Shown: in pieces, positions 42,810 to 50,352 of the stretch
How the letters are laid out: each line of letters starts with the position of its first letter
How positions within the stretch are numbered: the first letter of the stretch is position 1
Source: Algibacter miyuki
GTDB lineage: Bacteria > Bacteroidota > Bacteroidia > Flavobacteriales > Flavobacteriaceae
Assembly: GCF_042427745.1 (NCBI RefSeq)
Contig: NZ_JBHMFA010000004.1
Reading direction: 5' to 3' (one strand)
DNA: 64,000 nucleotides
Position numbers and translations under genes: made by a program
The notes under the pieces: model-generated
Databases searched by the model: none
What the model was told of the DNA's origin: nothing
Seen by the model: only the letters and a program-made list of their open reading frames with translations

Positions 42810-42838
42810 AAGACTGTTGTAACAAGTACAACAGTCTT
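42810..42838 (-). terminator. Intrinsic terminator of the candidate small RNA
   Basis: AAGACTGTTGTA and TACAACAGTCTT form a 12-bp stem with a 5-nt loop; the minus strand continues in a T-run. The plus strand has no T-run, so it acts leftward. Confidence 0.85.
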
Positions 42839-43112
42839 GGTTGGTTACTAAGGGTTTTAGGAAAATTATTGCTAATTCGCCTAAAGTTGAAAAAAATCAA
42901 CTTTATCGTCAGTAGTAAAACGGCTACCTTGTATTTATTTATGTTGTAATAATTTTTTGTTTTTACAGAAGCGTTAAAATTCTAATACATTTCAATCCTC
43001 ATAAAATTTGAGTATTGACATTGGGAGTAGACTTCACATACTTGTTGTAATAATAAAATTTATAGAGAGGGAGATAATAAATTTTAATTATTAAATAACA
43101 GAGGGACTTGTT
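42810..43112 (-). ncRNA. Candidate small RNA gene divergent from the TlpA-like gene
   Basis: A leftward unit with its own promoter (43119-43149) and strong intrinsic terminator (42810-42838), about 300 nt, in a 519-nt region with no protein gene (42693-43211). The longest ATG-started frames seen are nine codons or fewer. An internal hairpin AAAGTTGA/TCAACTTT lies at 42883-42904. The transcript would end about 67 nt before the trp -33 box. It matches no RNA family I can name. Confidence 0.5.
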
Positions 43113-43118
43113 ATTACA

Positions 43119-43149
43119 CAAATGTATATAATTTGAATTTAATTCTCAA
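43119..43149 (-). promoter_or_regulatory. Promoter of the candidate small RNA
   Basis: Minus strand TTG (43147-43149), 20-nt spacer, TACATTTG (43119-43126). It fits TTG-N(17-23)-TAnnTTTG and points away from the TlpA-like gene. Confidence 0.6.
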
Positions 43150-43211
43150 AATTTTATAATAATTTGTTAAACAGCAGTAAAAGTCATACAGGATTAATTA
43201 ATTTTATAGAT

Positions 43212-43748
43212 ATGAAACATTATCTATTTTTAGCCGTCGTATTCTTGATGGTTGCTTGTTCTAATAAGAAGAAAAACATCGAGGAAAATGTTAAGGATTT
43301 GGCGGTGTCTGAAAATTTGAAAGAAGCCGATGTGCAGCTAGAGGTTTATGATTTTGATGGATTTGAAAAATTCTTAAATATTAAAGACGATAAAATTCAT
43401 GTGATTAATTTCTGGGCCACTTGGTGTGCACCTTGCGTTAAAGAATTGCCTTATTTTGAAAAACTGAAAGCCGAACACGAAGAAGTTGATTTTGTTTTAG
43501 TGAGCTTAGATTTTCCGCATTTATATGATACGAAGTTGAAACCTTTTATGCGGAAACATAAATTAAAATCGAAAGTCATCGCTCTAGATGATGTCGACTC
43601 TAATACATGGATTCCTAAGGTAGGTGAAACATGGTCTGGATCCATTCCAGCCACTATTATTTACAAGAACGGAAAAAGAAAATTTTACGAACAATCTTTT
43701 ACTTACGAAGAATTAGAACATGAATTAAAACAATTTTTAAACGAATAA
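43212..43748 (+). CDS. TlpA-like thioredoxin lipoprotein
   Basis: A 178-residue exported thioredoxin-fold protein. The ATG at 43212 opens a lipoprotein signal with lipobox ending VAC (Cys15). The active site is NFWATWCAPCVKEL and the cis-proline is in SIPATIIY. TlpA/ResA proteins reduce periplasmic disulfides. An upstream TTG frame start was rejected because it would hide the signal. It is 2 nt before the next thioredoxin-like gene, giving a pair. Confidence 0.9.
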   Translation: MKHYLFLAVVFLMVACSNKKKNIEENVKDLAVSENLKEADVQLEVYDFDGFEKFLNIKDDKIHVINFWATWCAPCVKELPYFEKLKAEHEEVDFVLVSLDFPHLYDTKLKPFMRKHKLKSKVIALDDVDSNTWIPKVGETWSGSIPATIIYKNGKRKFYEQSFTYEELEHELKQFLNE

Positions 43749-43750
43749 CT

Positions 43751-44371
43751 ATGAAAAAAATAATTAAAATTTGGTCTGTACTGCTGGTTGTAATTTGCGC
43801 AAGTGCCTTTACTATGCATACTCCCATAACAGGGGACGGCTATCAAATTGGTGATATTGCAGACGATTTTTCGTTAAAAAACATTGATGGTAAAATGGTG
43901 TCGCTTTCCGATTATAATAATGCCAAAGGTTTTATTGTTACATTCACTTGTAACACTTGTCCGTACGCCGTAATGTATGAAGATCGTATTGTTGATCTTG
44001 ATAAAAAATACGCAAAGTTGGGGTATCCGGTAATTGCTATAATGCCCAATAATACAGATGTTATGCCCGGTGATAGTTTCGAAGCCATGAAACAACGTGC
44101 CGCAGAAAAAGGTTTTACATTTCCATATCTACTAGATAAAGATCAAAGCATATATCCGAAATTTGGAGCCACTAAAACACCACATGTGTTTATTTTGGAA
44201 AAAACAAATAAAGGGAATGAAGTAAAATATATTGGAGCGATAGATGATAATTATAAAGACGCAAATGCGGTAAAAACGAAATATGTTGAAGATGCTATCG
44301 ATGCCTTATTATCAGGAAAATCAGTGCCAGAAACCGAAACTCGCGCTATTGGGTGTGGTATAAAAAGTTAA
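43751..44371 (+). CDS. Exported thioredoxin/peroxiredoxin-like protein
   Basis: A 206-residue protein with a signal peptide (cleavage near residue 20). The fold is AhpC/TlpA-like: IADDFSLKNIDGKMVSLSDY, then the dithiol motif FTCNTCPYAVMYE (Cys near 75 and 78) and a late KTPHVFILE cis-proline. Its C-terminus has a single Cys in AIGCGIKS. Probably a periplasmic thiol oxidoreductase working with the upstream TlpA-like protein. Confidence 0.86.
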   Translation: MKKIIKIWSVLLVVICASAFTMHTPITGDGYQIGDIADDFSLKNIDGKMVSLSDYNNAKGFIVTFTCNTCPYAVMYEDRIVDLDKKYAKLGYPVIAIMPNNTDVMPGDSFEAMKQRAAEKGFTFPYLLDKDQSIYPKFGATKTPHVFILEKTNKGNEVKYIGAIDDNYKDANAVKTKYVEDAIDALLSGKSVPETETRAIGCGIKS

Positions 44372-44423
44372 TTTTTCAGAATAGATTTTTATTTATTAAA
44401 ACTAAAAAGAGCGTTATATAAAG

Positions 44424-44452
44424 ATCCGGAGTGTAATACTTCGGATTTTTTT
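44424..44452 (+). terminator. Intrinsic terminator of the thioredoxin pair
   Basis: ATCCGGAGT pairs with ACTTCGGAT (one G-U pair), 5-nt loop, followed by seven Ts. Confidence 0.82.
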
Positions 44453-44524
44453 CGTCTATCCCTATAGAAATATTAAATTTGTTTTCAACTTAATAGAATT
44501 AAAATAAAATATAAAAACATAAAC

Positions 44525-44839
44525 ATGGAAGATTTAACACAAGAAGAATGGGTTGAGCAATTGGCAAAAGATGATAATGCTGTTGTTTTAGACGTTAGAA
44601 CCGATGCAGAAGTAGCCGAAGGTATTATCCCGAACGCAATACATATCGATATTTACAAAGGGCAAGAATTTATAAATGAAATTGAAGCGCTTGATAAAAG
44701 TAAAAACTTTTATGTGTATTGCCGATCTGGAAATAGAAGTGGTCAAGCCTGTGCAATCATGGATCAATTAGGATTCGAGAATGCTTATAATTTAGAAGGC
44801 GGTATGCTAGAATGGACAGGTGATGTTGTAGATTTATAA
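44525..44839 (+). CDS. Rhodanese-like domain protein (cytoplasmic)
   Basis: A 104-residue single rhodanese domain with the CDC25-like loop YCRSGNRSGQA (catalytic Cys near 65) and LDVRTDAEVAEGII at the start. Rhodaneses carry sulfane sulfur as cysteine persulfide. No signal peptide. It lies 3 nt before an exported rhodanese, so the two may act on both sides of the membrane. Confidence 0.92.
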   Translation: MEDLTQEEWVEQLAKDDNAVVLDVRTDAEVAEGIIPNAIHIDIYKGQEFINEIEALDKSKNFYVYCRSGNRSGQACAIMDQLGFENAYNLEGGMLEWTGDVVDL

Positions 44840-44842
44840 ACC

Positions 44843-45238
44843 ATGAAACAATTTAAATTAATAACACTAAGTCTCATTTTTTGTGCATTAATGTTTAGTT
44901 GTAATGCACAAAATAACGAGCATATTATCGAGGTATCTCCAGAGGAACTTCAGCAGGTCTTGAAACAGGAAAAAGACATTCGAATTATTGATGTTAGAAC
45001 CCCAGAAGAATTTGAAGCTGGACATATTGAAGGAGCTGAAAATATCAATTTTTTTGATTCAGATTTTGAAACAAGAGTAGGATTAATTGATAATAGAAAA
45101 TCATTGGTTATTTATTGTAAATCAGGACGTAGAAGTGGTAAAAGTCAAGAGGTTTTTACCAAATTAGGCTTTAATAAAATCTACAATTTGGAAGGCGGAA
45201 TATTAGGATGGAAGTCTGAAGGCTTTAAAACAAAGTAG
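44843..45238 (+). CDS. Rhodanese-like lipoprotein
   Basis: A 131-residue exported rhodanese. Lipobox MFSC gives Cys20. The domain has IDVRTPEEFEAGHIEGAENINF and the active loop YCKSGRRSGKSQ with catalytic Cys. It closely matches the upstream cytoplasmic paralog in layout. Confidence 0.92.
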   Translation: MKQFKLITLSLIFCALMFSCNAQNNEHIIEVSPEELQQVLKQEKDIRIIDVRTPEEFEAGHIEGAENINFFDSDFETRVGLIDNRKSLVIYCKSGRRSGKSQEVFTKLGFNKIYNLEGGILGWKSEGFKTK

Positions 45239-45397
45239 TATTTCGTATATATTTTTATCGTTTGTCTATTTTATTTACTGATGGACTTTTAAATTCGTTT
45301 TTTTTAATGGTTTTTATTACATTTAATAAGAATTTATATTTATTCCTAACCCGTCTAAAATGTAAATGATTTTATTAATTAATCCCTCAAAGAACTT

Positions 45398-45667
45398 ATG
45401 GAAAATGGTTTCGTAATTATCGGTATAATAGCTATGTTATTTATTAGCATGTATGGCTATTCTTATTTGTCTGTAGCTAAGGAAAAAGCAAGACAAAAGC
45501 AAGAAAACAAAGACATGCTTGAAGCGCAAGAGTTAAGAAGAAAAGCACGCTTAGAAAAACAAGAATCTATGTTAGAACGCGTTAGAAGTTTCAATAAACG
45601 TAAAGAAGAAATTCGAGTAGAATTAGAGCTACTTGATAAAATGAAACAAAAACAAATAGCTAGTTAA
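45398..45667 (+). CDS. Small single-pass membrane protein with charged helix
   Basis: An 89-residue protein: one N-terminal membrane segment (FVIIGIIAMLFISMYGYSYL, about 5-24), then a strongly charged helix (residues 27-85, Lys/Glu/Arg-rich, probably coiled coil). Nothing identifies a function. It is followed by a terminator and so forms its own unit. Confidence 0.65.
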   Translation: MENGFVIIGIIAMLFISMYGYSYLSVAKEKARQKQENKDMLEAQELRRKARLEKQESMLERVRSFNKRKEEIRVELELLDKMKQKQIAS

Positions 45668-45690
45668 TAGGTATTTAGTCAATAAATAGT

Positions 45691-45726
45691 AAAGTCATAT
45701 AGATGAAAATTTATATGGCTTTTTTT
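45691..45726 (+). terminator. Intrinsic terminator
   Basis: AAAGTCATATA and TATATGGCTTT (one G-U pair) with a T-run after it, 24 nt beyond the stop at 45667. Confidence 0.75.
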
Positions 45727-45781
45727 GTGCCTATTTTCTAAAAATAGAATCTGAAATATTTCATTAATATCAAATTATTTC

Positions 45782-45789
45782 TATATTTG
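45782..45789 (+). promoter_or_regulatory. -7 promoter element of the xylose operon
   Basis: TATATTTG fits TAnnTTTG, 31 nt ahead of the regulator ATG. No TTG at the usual spacing, which fits a regulated promoter. Confidence 0.55.
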
Positions 45790-45795
45790 CATAAC

Positions 45796-45810
45796 AGACC
45801 AGACCAGACC
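45796..45810 (+). promoter_or_regulatory. Triple AGACC repeat, candidate operator
   Basis: AGACC three times in tandem in the 5' leader, just after the transcription start and 10 nt before the ATG. A downstream operator for the GntR-type regulator itself is a natural idea, unproven. Confidence 0.4.
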
Positions 45811-45820
45811 GGTTTTTGTT

Positions 45821-46807
45821 ATGAATTTCACAATAGATACAAATAGCGAAGTACCTAAATACCAGCAGCTCGTTAATGCTATAAATAATGAGCTTGCTAA
45901 TAATAGGTTAGTGAGTGGAGATGCTTTGCCATCGGTAAATGTGGTTTGCAAAACACTTCAACTGTCTCGCGATACGGTTTTTAAAGCTTATTCTATATTA
46001 AAAGAACATGGCGTAATCGAGTCTGTACCCAATATAGGATATTATGTAGCCCACGAGAACCGAAAAGTGCTATTGTTGTTAGATACCTTTAAGGCTTATA
46101 AGGAAGTGTTGTATCACGCCTTTGTATATAACCTTCCGGATAATGTTATTGTCGATATTCAGTTTCATCATTATAATATCGAAAATTTTAAAACCATACT
46201 TCACAATAGCAAAGGGAAATATTTTAAATATGTGGTCATGACTTTTGATAATCCCGAAGTGCCAGAAGTTATTTCAGAAATAGATAATGCTAAGTTGCTT
46301 TTAATAGATTGGAATGTTTACGCCAATAAAAACAATAACTTCGTGTTTCAAGATTTTGGAAAATCGTTTTATAATGCTTTAACGGAAGCTACAACGGCTT
46401 TTCGAAAGTATAAAAAACTGGTATTTGTTTACCCAACATTCACCAGCCATCCATCAGAAGCCGTAACATATTTTAAAGATTACTGTAAAAAGGAAGAGTT
46501 CGATTTCGAAATAGTGACCAATCCAAAAGCATTCAGCATAAAAAAGCAAGAAGCCTACATCAGTGTAAGCGATCGTGTTTTAGGTTTTTTCTTAGAGCAA
46601 TGCCGTTCTAATAATTTTGAGCCCGGAACCGATGTTGGTTTTTTATCCTATAATGAAACCCCGATGAAACAATTCATATATAAGGGCATTTCGGTTATTT
46701 CTACCGATTTTAAACAATTGGGAGCCAAAGCAGCCGAATTTGTTAGCGAAGACAAAACAATTCAAGAATACATACCCACCAAACTAATTTTAAGAGACTC
46801 ACTATGA
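45821..46807 (+). CDS. xylR: GntR-type regulator with sugar-binding domain (xylose operon)
   Basis: A 328-residue regulator. Residues 1-70 are a GntR winged helix (YQQLVNAINNEL, LPSVNVVCKTLQLSRDTVFKAYSIL); residues about 85-328 are a LacI-type periplasmic-binding-like domain. It overlaps xylB by 4 nt and so should control xylBA in response to xylose or a related sugar. Its N-terminus is GntR-like rather than LacI-like, the usual layout in Bacteroidota sugar operons. The symbol is by context. Confidence 0.85.
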   Translation: MNFTIDTNSEVPKYQQLVNAINNELANNRLVSGDALPSVNVVCKTLQLSRDTVFKAYSILKEHGVIESVPNIGYYVAHENRKVLLLLDTFKAYKEVLYHAFVYNLPDNVIVDIQFHHYNIENFKTILHNSKGKYFKYVVMTFDNPEVPEVISEIDNAKLLLIDWNVYANKNNNFVFQDFGKSFYNALTEATTAFRKYKKLVFVYPTFTSHPSEAVTYFKDYCKKEEFDFEIVTNPKAFSIKKQEAYISVSDRVLGFFLEQCRSNNFEPGTDVGFLSYNETPMKQFIYKGISVISTDFKQLGAKAAEFVSEDKTIQEYIPTKLILRDSL

Positions 46808-48291
46808 TGAATTATAACTTAGGAATCGATATTGGCAGCTCGTCAATAAAAGTTGCGTTAGTAGAAGTAGAAACAGGCAAAAGTTTAGCCGTAGCTCAAG
46901 AGCCAAAAGAGGAAATGAGCATGGTTGCCAAGGAAAATGGTTGGGCCGAGCAAAACCCAAACGATTGGTGGCTGCATACCTGTAACGCCATTCAAAAACT
47001 AAAAAAAGAATACAATATTAGTCGCACACAAATAAAAGGTATTGGTATTTCGTATCAAATGCACGGTTTGGTTGTAGTCGATAAAAATGGAGAACCATTG
47101 CGTAAAAGTATCATTTGGTGCGATAGCCGTGCGGTAGAAATTGGACATAAAGCTTTCGCTGAAGTTGGCGAGGCTAAATGTGCCGAGCATTTACTTAATT
47201 CTCCAGCAAACTTTACAGCTTCAAAATTAAAATGGGTAAAAGATAACGAGCCCGATATTTATAGTAAAATTCACAAATTTATGTTGCCTGGCGATTATGT
47301 GGCGTATAAATTTTCAAATAAAATAAATACAACAATTTCAGGACTTTCCGAAGGTATCTTTTGGGATTTTAAAAATGATAGTGTAGCCAATTTTCTATTG
47401 GAACATTACGGTATTAGTGCAGATTTAATTCCCGACATTGTAGATACTTTTGGTAACCAATCTCAAGTTGATGAAACTGGTGAAAAAGAAAGTGGCATAG
47501 CTGCCGGAACACCAATTTATTACCGCGCCGGAGATCAACCAAATAATGCACTGTCGTTGAATGTATTCAATCCAGGCGAAGTAGCTGCAACCGGTGGAAC
47601 ATCAGGTGTTGTCTATGCTGTAACAGATAGTCTTTCGGGTAAAGAGAGCACACGAGTAAATAATTTTGCACACGTAAACTATACTAAAGAAAACAAAAAT
47701 ATAGGTAAATTATTAAACATCAATGGGGCTGGAATTCAGTACCGTTGGTTACTAAATAACCTCGATGTAAGTTCTTACGAAGAGATGAATAATATTGCAT
47801 CCGAGATTCCAATTGGGTCAGATGGAGTATGCATTTTACCATTTGGAAACGGCGCCGAGCGTATGCTAAACAACAAAAGTATTGGCACGCGTATGGTAAA
47901 CGTAAACCTTAACAATCACAACAAAGCACATCTATGTCGGGCTGCTTTGGAAGGTATTGCCTTTTCATTTTTATATGGCATGGAAATTCTAAAATCCGAT
48001 GGTATTAAAGCTAGCGTAATCCGTGCTGGCAACGATAACTTATTCCGTTCCGAGATTTTTGCAAACACCGTAGCAACCCTAATTGGGCAAGAAATAGAAA
48101 TATATAATACCACCGGAGCTATTGGTGCGGCACGTGCAGCAAACCTGCATAAAGGCGATTTTGAGGCCTTTGGAAAAACTATAATGGACAACGATCATGT
48201 TATGACGTTTATGCCGTTTAAAGACAAAACACCATACACCGAAGCATACAATAACTGGAAAAAAGAACTAGAACTCGTATTAAATAAATAA
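46804..48291 (+). CDS. xylB: Xylulokinase
   Basis: A 495-residue FGGY-family kinase converting xylulose to xylulose 5-phosphate. The start NLGIDIGSSSIKVALV is the phosphate loop, with YQMHGLVVVDKNGEPLR, CDSRAVEIG and GATGGTSGVVY later; the end has RAGNDNLFRSEIFANTVATL. Context (xylA next) and motifs fit xylulokinase rather than gluconokinase. Confidence 0.93.
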   Translation: MMNYNLGIDIGSSSIKVALVEVETGKSLAVAQEPKEEMSMVAKENGWAEQNPNDWWLHTCNAIQKLKKEYNISRTQIKGIGISYQMHGLVVVDKNGEPLRKSIIWCDSRAVEIGHKAFAEVGEAKCAEHLLNSPANFTASKLKWVKDNEPDIYSKIHKFMLPGDYVAYKFSNKINTTISGLSEGIFWDFKNDSVANFLLEHYGISADLIPDIVDTFGNQSQVDETGEKESGIAAGTPIYYRAGDQPNNALSLNVFNPGEVAATGGTSGVVYAVTDSLSGKESTRVNNFAHVNYTKENKNIGKLLNINGAGIQYRWLLNNLDVSSYEEMNNIASEIPIGSDGVCILPFGNGAERMLNNKSIGTRMVNVNLNNHNKAHLCRAALEGIAFSFLYGMEILKSDGIKASVIRAGNDNLFRSEIFANTVATLIGQEIEIYNTTGAIGAARAANLHKGDFEAFGKTIMDNDHVMTFMPFKDKTPYTEAYNNWKKELELVLNK

Positions 48292-48294
48292 TTA

Positions 48295-48382
48295 GGGCGT
48301 TACCACAAGGGTCGGGCTTTACGTTACAAGTCCTCGCACTTCCTGCGTCAGGCTGTGGGCTTTTCACTGCAATCCCTAACGC
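48295..48382 (+). repeat. Dispersed intergenic element, copy 2
   Basis: Begins GGGCGTTACCAC, then AAGGGTCGGGCTTTACG, ends AATCCCTAACGC. It starts 4 nt after the xylB stop and lies before xylA. The middle (TCCTCGCACTTCCTGCG) is unlike the other copies. Confidence 0.8.
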
Positions 48383-48432
48383 AAACAAACATTAGAAAAA
48401 TAAAAAATAATATCAACAAATAATTTAACATT

Positions 48433-49749
48433 ATGGCTACTAAAGAATATTTTAAAGGCATTAGCAACATTAAATTTGAAGGTAAGGAATCTGATAATCC
48501 ATTAGCATTCAAATATTACAATCCGGACCAGGTTGTAGCAGGAAAAACCATGAAAGAATGGTTTAAATTTTCAATTGCTTACTGGCATACATTCTGTGGG
48601 CAAGGTGGAGATCCATTTGGTCCAGGAACACAAAGTTTTGAGTGGGATAAATCATCAGATCCAATTCAAGCGGCAAAAGATAAAGCCGATGCAGCTTTCG
48701 AATTTATTGGAAAAATGGGATTCGATTATTTCTGTTTCCACGATTTCGATTTAATTCAAGAAGGTGCAACATTTGCAGAGTCAGAAAGTAGATTAGAGAC
48801 TATCACAGATTACATAAAAGGTAAACAAGCCGAAAGTGGTGTTAAATTACTTTGGGGAACAGCGAACTGTTTTTCAAACCCACGTTATATGAATGGTGCG
48901 GCTACAAATCCAGATTTCGATGTGGTAGCTAGAGCAGGCGGACAAGTAAAATTAGCTTTAGATGCAACTATTAAGTTAGGTGGTGAAAACTACGTGTTCT
49001 GGGGAGGTCGTGAAGGTTACATGTCTTTATTAAATACCGATATGGGACGCGAATTAGACCACATGGGACAATTTTTAACCATGGCTAGAGATTATGCTAG
49101 AGCACAAGGTTTTAAAGGTAATTTCTTTATCGAGCCTAAGCCAATGGAGCCATCTAAACACCAATACGATTTCGATTCGGCTACAGCTATCGGTTTCTTA
49201 AGAGAATATGGTTTAGATAAAGATTTCAAAATAAACATAGAAGTAAACCATGCAACATTAGCGCAACACACATTCCAACACGAAATAGAAACGGCTGCAA
49301 AAGCTGGTATGTTAGGAAGTTTAGATGCTAACCGCGGCGATTACCAGAATGGCTGGGATACCGATCAATTTCCAAATAACATTCAAGAAACTACAGAAGC
49401 TATGTTAGTTTTCATGAAAGCTGGTGGTTTACAAGGCGGAGGTGTTAATTTCGATGCTAAAATTAGAAGAAACTCAACCGATTTAGACGATGTATTCCAT
49501 GCGCATATTGGTGGAGCAGATACTTTTGCTAGAGCATTATTAACAGCCGATAAAATTATTACAGATTCAGCTTACGATAAATTACGTACAGAGCGTTACA
49601 GTTCTTTCGATGCTGGAAAAGGTAAAGATTTTGAAGCTGGTAAATTAAATTTACAAGATTTATATAAAATTGCTCAAGACAATGGTGAGCTGCAATTAAA
49701 AAGCGGTAAGCAGGAATTGTTTGAGAATATTATCAATCAGTACATATAG
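48433..49749 (+). CDS. xylA: Xylose isomerase
   Basis: A 438-residue enzyme interconverting xylose and xylulose. The long-form (class II) isomerase motifs are FCFHDFDLI with catalytic His, YVFWGGREGYMSLLNTDM, FIEPKPMEPSKHQYDFD and LGSLDANRGDYQNGWDTDQFP with metal ligands. It follows xylB after an element-containing gap of 141 nt. Confidence 0.97.
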   Translation: MATKEYFKGISNIKFEGKESDNPLAFKYYNPDQVVAGKTMKEWFKFSIAYWHTFCGQGGDPFGPGTQSFEWDKSSDPIQAAKDKADAAFEFIGKMGFDYFCFHDFDLIQEGATFAESESRLETITDYIKGKQAESGVKLLWGTANCFSNPRYMNGAATNPDFDVVARAGGQVKLALDATIKLGGENYVFWGGREGYMSLLNTDMGRELDHMGQFLTMARDYARAQGFKGNFFIEPKPMEPSKHQYDFDSATAIGFLREYGLDKDFKINIEVNHATLAQHTFQHEIETAAKAGMLGSLDANRGDYQNGWDTDQFPNNIQETTEAMLVFMKAGGLQGGGVNFDAKIRRNSTDLDDVFHAHIGGADTFARALLTADKIITDSAYDKLRTERYSSFDAGKGKDFEAGKLNLQDLYKIAQDNGELQLKSGKQELFENIINQYI

Positions 49750-49795
49750 ATTCAAGACGAAAGAGAATCTGCAAATTCTCTAAATGTTCAATTTT

Positions 49796-49832
49796 AAAAA
49801 GCTCGAAAAGCAATTGGTTTTCGAGCTTTTTT
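49796..49832. terminator. Bidirectional terminator after xylA
   Basis: AAAAAGCTCGAAAA and TTTTCGAGCTTTTT form a 14-bp stem, 8-nt loop, T-runs on both strands; it serves xylA and the convergent hypothetical gene. Confidence 0.88.
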
Positions 49833-49858
49833 CATTTTTTAATGAAAATCAACTTTTT

Positions 49859-50218
49859 TTAATTCAAAAACGAGTGGTTTTTTGCTATTCGGAAACAGCG
49901 TTCTTCTCCTAAGAATAATGGATTTCCATGTTTCTCAGACCAAAAACCTTCGAGTAAATCGGGTGTTAAGCATTTGTAAACTACAACGCCTTTGAAAATG
50001 TTACCGTCTTCCCCTTCATAATTAAAATTAATGACCAAAATGTGGTCTTTAAAAAATCCAGTGCCTTTTTGGCTCTGGTCTGGTCCAATCATCCAATGGG
50101 CTATTATTCTTTGGTGCTCGTCTAATGACAGAGTTAGGGTTCCCGAATAAGCCGTTTTATGTTCGTCTTGGTTAGAGCCTTCAATAGAAAACTCTCCAAT
50201 AATATCGTTTATCGTCAT
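49859..50218 (-). CDS. Hypothetical beta-rich protein
   Basis: A 119-residue cytoplasmic protein rich in beta-strand patterns (GTLTLSLDEHQRIIAHW, HILVINFNYEGEDGNIFKGVVVY). No family recognised; a lipocalin-like fold is possible. The ATG at 50218 is favoured over a TTG at 50227; a promoter element at 50225-50232 would place transcription start at or next to the ATG, making a leaderless mRNA. Confidence 0.65.
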   Translation of the reverse strand: MTINDIIGEFSIEGSNQDEHKTAYSGTLTLSLDEHQRIIAHWMIGPDQSQKGTGFFKDHILVINFNYEGEDGNIFKGVVVYKCLTPDLLEGFWSEKHGNPLFLGEERCFRIAKNHSFLN

Positions 50219-50224
50219 ATTGAA

Positions 50225-50232
50225 CAAAGTTA
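50225..50232 (-). promoter_or_regulatory. -7 promoter element of the hypothetical gene
   Basis: TAACTTTG on the minus strand, ending 7 nt before the ATG at 50218, so the transcript would be nearly leaderless. Confidence 0.45.
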
Positions 50233-50352
50233 TTGATTTTAAACAGCTAAAATCTTTAAAAACAGGGATTACTTTTTTAGAAATGTTTAAATTGGAGTAT
50301 TATTGCATAATTGAATTCTTCCGAGAATTCAATTCATCTAAAATTATAAATT

